The notes beneath the pieces are model-generated. The model worked only from the letters and a program-made list of their open reading frames with translations. It ran no database searches and was not told the origin of the DNA. Positions 7,004 through 9,623 of a stretch of 9,623 bases of DNA are shown here, piece after piece. The stretch comes from Dorea sp. Lineage in GTDB: Bacteria; Bacillota_A; Clostridia; Lachnospirales; Lachnospiraceae. The position numbers and the translations under genes are program-made. The DNA lies in assembly GCA_016295505.1 (NCBI GenBank), contig JAEDLC010000068.1:1-9623 (forward strand), read 5' to 3'. Position 1 is the stretch's first letter, and each line of letters starts with the position of its first letter.

Positions 7004-7295
7004 TGCTACGACGAGGAGGAGTACATAAGTTCCGGAAGCAAAGAGAGAAGATGTGTGGTGAGAATCTTCGTGAAAGACTTGTGGAAGTAGCCTTCGAGCA
7101 GTGAACCGAAAGGTGCGGTATTGACGTATCTGAGTAGACTTCAACGCAGTCCCAGCGTTAACGGGGAGCAGTATCGGAGAGGAAGCAGAAGCAGGAATTT
7201 CCCGTACTGGCAGAGAGCAGAGAAGCATTTCTCTGAATTTAGGTGGTAACACGGATGGAACATTCGCCCTAAGCATTCAGCTTAGGGTTTTTTTT
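7004..7295 (+). promoter_or_regulatory. T-box riboswitch leader controlling ilvBN (probable valine specifier)
   Basis: The RNA measures tRNA charging and stops transcription when the cognate tRNA is aminoacylated. Stem I spans about 7004-7100: base pairing TGCT/AGCA, an AGTA loop-E strand at 7020-7023, an upper helix 7024-7030 with 7077-7083, and the elbow-binding motifs AGAGAG (7042-7047) and GGTGAGA (7057-7063). The opposing loop strand reads GAA (7084-7086) followed by GTA (7087-7089), so the likely specifier is Val GTA. A hairpin AACGC/GCGTT (7143-7159), whose CCC loop can pair with GGG at 7163-7165, fits the stem IIA/B pseudoknot. A stem III candidate pairs 7169-7177 with 7202-7209. The T-box sequence AGGTGGTAACACGG is at 7241-7254, with TGGT (7244-7247) able to pair with an ACCA tRNA end. 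The antiterminator pairs 7239-7243 with 7268-7272 and 7252-7257 with 7261-7266, excluding the terminator. Confidence 0.93.
7267..7295 (+). terminator. T-box-controlled intrinsic terminator
   Basis: CCCTAAGC (7267-7274) and GCTTAGGG (7280-7287) form an 8-bp hairpin with a 5-nt loop, followed by eight T (7288-7295). Its left arm overlaps the 3' strand of the antiterminator, so the two structures cannot coexist. ilvB begins 57 nt later. Confidence 0.95.
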
Positions 7296-7338
7296 CGCAG
7301 ATATCCGGAAAAAGATAAGGAAAACACCTTTTGCGTGA

Positions 7339-7344
7339 AGGAGG
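7339..7344 (+). promoter_or_regulatory. Ribosome binding site that sets the ilvB start
   Basis: AGGAGG lies 8 nt before the ATG at 7353. An in-frame GTG at 7335 would put this site inside the coding region, so the ATG is chosen. Confidence 0.88.
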
Positions 7345-7352
7345 TATGTAAC

Positions 7353-9074
7353 ATGAGAAAAATCAGTGGAAACAAGTTGTTGGTAAAGGCGCTGAGGGAG
7401 GAAGGCGTGGATACAATATTCGGGTATCCGGGAGCATGTACGATTGACATCAGTGATGAATTGTATAAACAGGATTATACAAAAGTGATCCTGCCAAGAC
7501 AGGAGGTAGCGCTGGTGCATGAGGCAGATGCGTATGCGCGCTCTACAGGTAAGGTTGGGGTATGCCTGGTAACCAGTGGCCCTGGGGCAACGAATCTGGT
7601 GACCGGACTTGCAACAGCATATTATGACAGTGTTCCTCTGGTATGCTTTACCGGTCAGGTAGCAAGACATCTGATCGGAAATGATGCGTTCCAGGAGGTT
7701 GATATCGTTGGAATTACCAGAAGCATTACCAAATATGGAATTACTGTCAGAAATAGAGAGGATCTGGGACGTATCTTAAAAGAAGCCTTTTACATTGCGA
7801 GAACAGGACGTCCGGGTCCGGTGCTGGTCGATCTTCCGAAGGATGTCATGGCAGAGCTTGGGGATGCTGAATATCCGCAGGAAGTCAATATCCGGGGATA
7901 TAAACCGAATACGCGGGTTCATATCGGGCAGTTAAAGCGTGCGATCAAAATGCTCTCCAAGGCTGAAAGACCATTATTCCTTGCGGGCGGAGGCGTGAAT
8001 ATCGCACATGCGAACCGGGAGTTTACGGAACTGGTAGAAAAGACGAAGGTGCCGGTTGTTACGACGGTCATGGGAAGAGGTGCGATTCCGACGAATCATC
8101 CGCTGTATGTAGGAAACCTTGGCATGCACGGTGCATATGCCTGCAACATGGCAGTAAATGAATGTGATCTGTTGTTCTCGATCGGAACCAGATTTAATGA
8201 CCGTATTACCGGAAAACTGCATTCATTTGCCCCGCATGCACAGATTGTACATATAGATATTGATACGGCGGCAATTTCAAAAAATGTGCAGGTAGATGTT
8301 CCGATTGTTGCAGATGCAAAAGAAGCAATTACAAAGATGCTGGAATATGTGACGGAATGCGACACGAAAAAGTGGCTGGATGAAGTTGGTGAGTGGAAGA
8401 TGGAACATCCGCTTGTCATGAAAAAGAAACCGATCATGACACCACAGGATGTGATTGAGACGATCAATCGTGTATTTGATGAAGCCATTATTGTAACAGA
8501 TGTGGGACAGCATCAGATGTTCACGGCACAGTTTATTGAGATCACAGAAAAGAAAAAGCTCCTGATGTCCGGCGGACTCGGTACAATGGGATATGGCCTT
8601 CCGGGAGCGATCGGAGCCAAGATTGGCAATCCGGATGTACCGGTCATCTCAATTTCCGGGGACGGCGGTATGCAGATGAACAGTCAGGAACTTGCGACTG
8701 CGGTGCTCGAAGAGCTTCCGATCATCAGTTGTATCTTTAATAATAACAATCTTGGAATGGTTCGTCAGTGGCAGAAACTGTTCTACGGAAAACGTTATTC
8801 CATGACCTGTCTGCGTTCCGGAGCAGCCTGCAGAGGCAAATGTGGGGAAGTAGAATGTCCGCCATATACACCGGACTTTATGAAACTGGCGGAAAGCTAT
8901 GGGGCAAAAGGCATCCATGTTACAAAGAAAGAAGAGATCGAACCGGCATTCCGTGAAGCCATGAAGAGCAAAAAAACACCGTATGTCATCGAATTTGACA
9001 TTGATCCTGAAGATCTGGTATATCCGATGATTCAGCCGGGCGGAACACTGGAAGACATGATATTGGATTGTTAA
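7353..9074 (+). CDS. ilvB: Acetolactate synthase (acetohydroxyacid synthase), catalytic subunit
   Basis: The enzyme condenses two pyruvates to 2-acetolactate, or pyruvate with 2-oxobutyrate, using thiamine diphosphate, Mg2+ and FAD, in valine, leucine and isoleucine synthesis. The protein has 573 residues, in the family range. The N-terminal pyrimidine-binding domain carries GYPGA (residues 24-28) and the catalytic Glu51 in LPRQEVALVHEADAYAR. GPGATN and GNDAFQEVD follow. The central FAD domain has GTRFNDRITG. The C-terminal domain has SGGLGTMGYGLPGAIGA, then the diphosphate-binding motif from GDGG (Asp437) to NNNN (residues 463-466), and MVRQW with Trp473. Two features are odd: the usual GYPGG reads GYPGA, and residues 486-502 form an insertion with four Cys between the RYS segment and PDFMKLAESYG. 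The gene follows the T-box and precedes ilvN by 31 nt, so the role is biosynthetic rather than the catabolic AlsS type. Confidence 0.96.
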   Translation: MRKISGNKLLVKALREEGVDTIFGYPGACTIDISDELYKQDYTKVILPRQEVALVHEADAYARSTGKVGVCLVTSGPGATNLVTGLATAYYDSVPLVCFTGQVARHLIGNDAFQEVDIVGITRSITKYGITVRNREDLGRILKEAFYIARTGRPGPVLVDLPKDVMAELGDAEYPQEVNIRGYKPNTRVHIGQLKRAIKMLSKAERPLFLAGGGVNIAHANREFTELVEKTKVPVVTTVMGRGAIPTNHPLYVGNLGMHGAYACNMAVNECDLLFSIGTRFNDRITGKLHSFAPHAQIVHIDIDTAAISKNVQVDVPIVADAKEAITKMLEYVTECDTKKWLDEVGEWKMEHPLVMKKKPIMTPQDVIETINRVFDEAIIVTDVGQHQMFTAQFIEITEKKKLLMSGGLGTMGYGLPGAIGAKIGNPDVPVISISGDGGMQMNSQELATAVLEELPIISCIFNNNNLGMVRQWQKLFYGKRYSMTCLRSGAACRGKCGEVECPPYTPDFMKLAESYGAKGIHVTKKEEIEPAFREAMKSKKTPYVIEFDIDPEDLVYPMIQPGGTLEDMILDC

Positions 9075-9105
9075 GCAAGAGAAGATATGAAAGGAGCAGA
9101 TAGAT

Positions 9106-9618
9106 ATGAGCAACAATAATATGAAGAAACGCTGGATCTCCCTGTATGTTGAGAACCAGGTGGGCGTCCTCTCCAAGATATCCGGACTCTTTTCCGGAAA
9201 GTCCTACAACCTGGACAGCCTTACAGTTGGAACGACAGAAGATCCTACCATATCCAGAATGACGATTGCAACAGTCAGTGACGATGAGACATTTGAACAG
9301 ATCAAGAAACAGCTGAATCGTCTGGTTGAGGTCATTAAAGTGATAGATTTTACAGATGTATTTGTTCGTATGAAAGAGATCCTGTATGTAAAAGTACGCA
9401 AATGCACACCGGAGGATAAGGTGGAGTGCTTCCAGATCGCGGAGACATTTAAAGCAAAGGTGATCGATTACGGAAAAGACAGTCTGCTTCTGGAGTTTGT
9501 TCAGACCGCTACGAAAAATGATGCGGTGATTAAGCTGATGAAGGAAGAGTTCAAGAGTATAGAGGTAGTCAGAGGCGGAAGCGTCGGGATTGAATCTATC
9601 AGTATGATGGAACGGTAA
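9106..9618 (+). CDS. ilvN: Acetolactate synthase, small regulatory subunit
   Basis: This subunit binds the IlvB catalytic subunit, raises its activity and gives feedback inhibition by valine. The 170 residues are normal for the family. An N-terminal ACT domain (about residues 9-82) starts RWISLYVENQVGVLSKISGL and contains YNLDSLTVG, the effector-binding part. The usual PGVL at the effector loop reads VGVL here (Val19). A C-terminal ALS_ss-type domain (about residues 90-168) begins ILYVKVRK and ends VVRGGSVGIESISMMER. AAGGAG at 9091-9096 is 9 nt before the chosen ATG; the Met at residue 6 is less well placed. The gene is complete, ending 5 bases before the window edge; what follows in the operon cannot be seen. 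Confidence 0.96.
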   Translation: MSNNNMKKRWISLYVENQVGVLSKISGLFSGKSYNLDSLTVGTTEDPTISRMTIATVSDDETFEQIKKQLNRLVEVIKVIDFTDVFVRMKEILYVKVRKCTPEDKVECFQIAETFKAKVIDYGKDSLLLEFVQTATKNDAVIKLMKEEFKSIEVVRGGSVGIESISMMER

Positions 9619-9623
9619 GAATA

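Noticed and set aside
7218..7235. Hairpin CAGAGAA/TTCTCTG in the T-box leader as a second terminator
   Set aside because: It has no following T run; it fits better as an accessory or stem III-like element just before the T-box sequence.
6982..7352. Leader-peptide attenuator or small gene in the ilvB leader
   Set aside because: No convincing short ORF with a ribosome binding site and a run of branched-chain codons is present, and the region is fully explained by T-box structure.
1..9623. Mobile element, phage remnant, CRISPR array or defence system
   Set aside because: No transposase, integrase, direct repeat array or defence-type protein is visible; all large ORFs are recognisable housekeeping families or a glycosyltransferase.

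Overview
The window reads like a chromosomal housekeeping region of a Gram-positive anaerobe of the class Clostridia, most likely Lachnospiraceae. The reasons are purine-rich AGGAGG-type ribosome binding sites, a GlgC/GlgD pair of glycogen proteins, a T-box tRNA-sensing leader in front of ilvB, a Bacillus-type ThyA, and a MATE transporter with a clostridial-looking sequence. Base composition looks even throughout, and I see no insertion sequence, phage gene, tRNA, CRISPR array or other sign of recent transfer.

Left block, plus strand (1-4369): a MATE-family efflux transporter that enters already open at the left edge, a MarR-type regulator, thymidylate synthase (thyA), dihydrofolate reductase (folA) and a GT-B fold glycosyltransferase of the GT4 type. 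The gaps are short (44, 44, 32 and 5 nt), so at least thyA-folA-glycosyltransferase looks like one operon. ThyA consumes methylenetetrahydrofolate and releases dihydrofolate, which FolA reduces again, so these two form one metabolic cycle.

Middle block, minus strand (4499-6755): glgC and glgD, transcribed glgC first and separated by one base. They encode the catalytic ADP-glucose pyrophosphorylase and its catalytically degenerate partner. The block converges on the glycosyltransferase, and the 129-nt gap holds an 18-bp perfect hairpin with T-rich flanks on both sides, a good bidirectional terminator.

Right block, plus strand (6952-9618): a strong promoter, a complete T-box riboswitch with an alternative antiterminator/terminator pair, then ilvB and ilvN, the two subunits of acetolactate synthase for branched-chain amino acid synthesis. 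The presumed specifier codon is GTA (valine). An inverted repeat lies between the -35 and -10 elements and could be an operator.

Nothing here amounts to a clearly new biological system. The items most worth a second look are the four-cysteine insertion in IlvB, the inverted repeat over the ilvB promoter, the valine specifier assignment, the DHFR that lacks the usual active-site tryptophan, and the glycosyltransferase attached to the thyA-folA operon.
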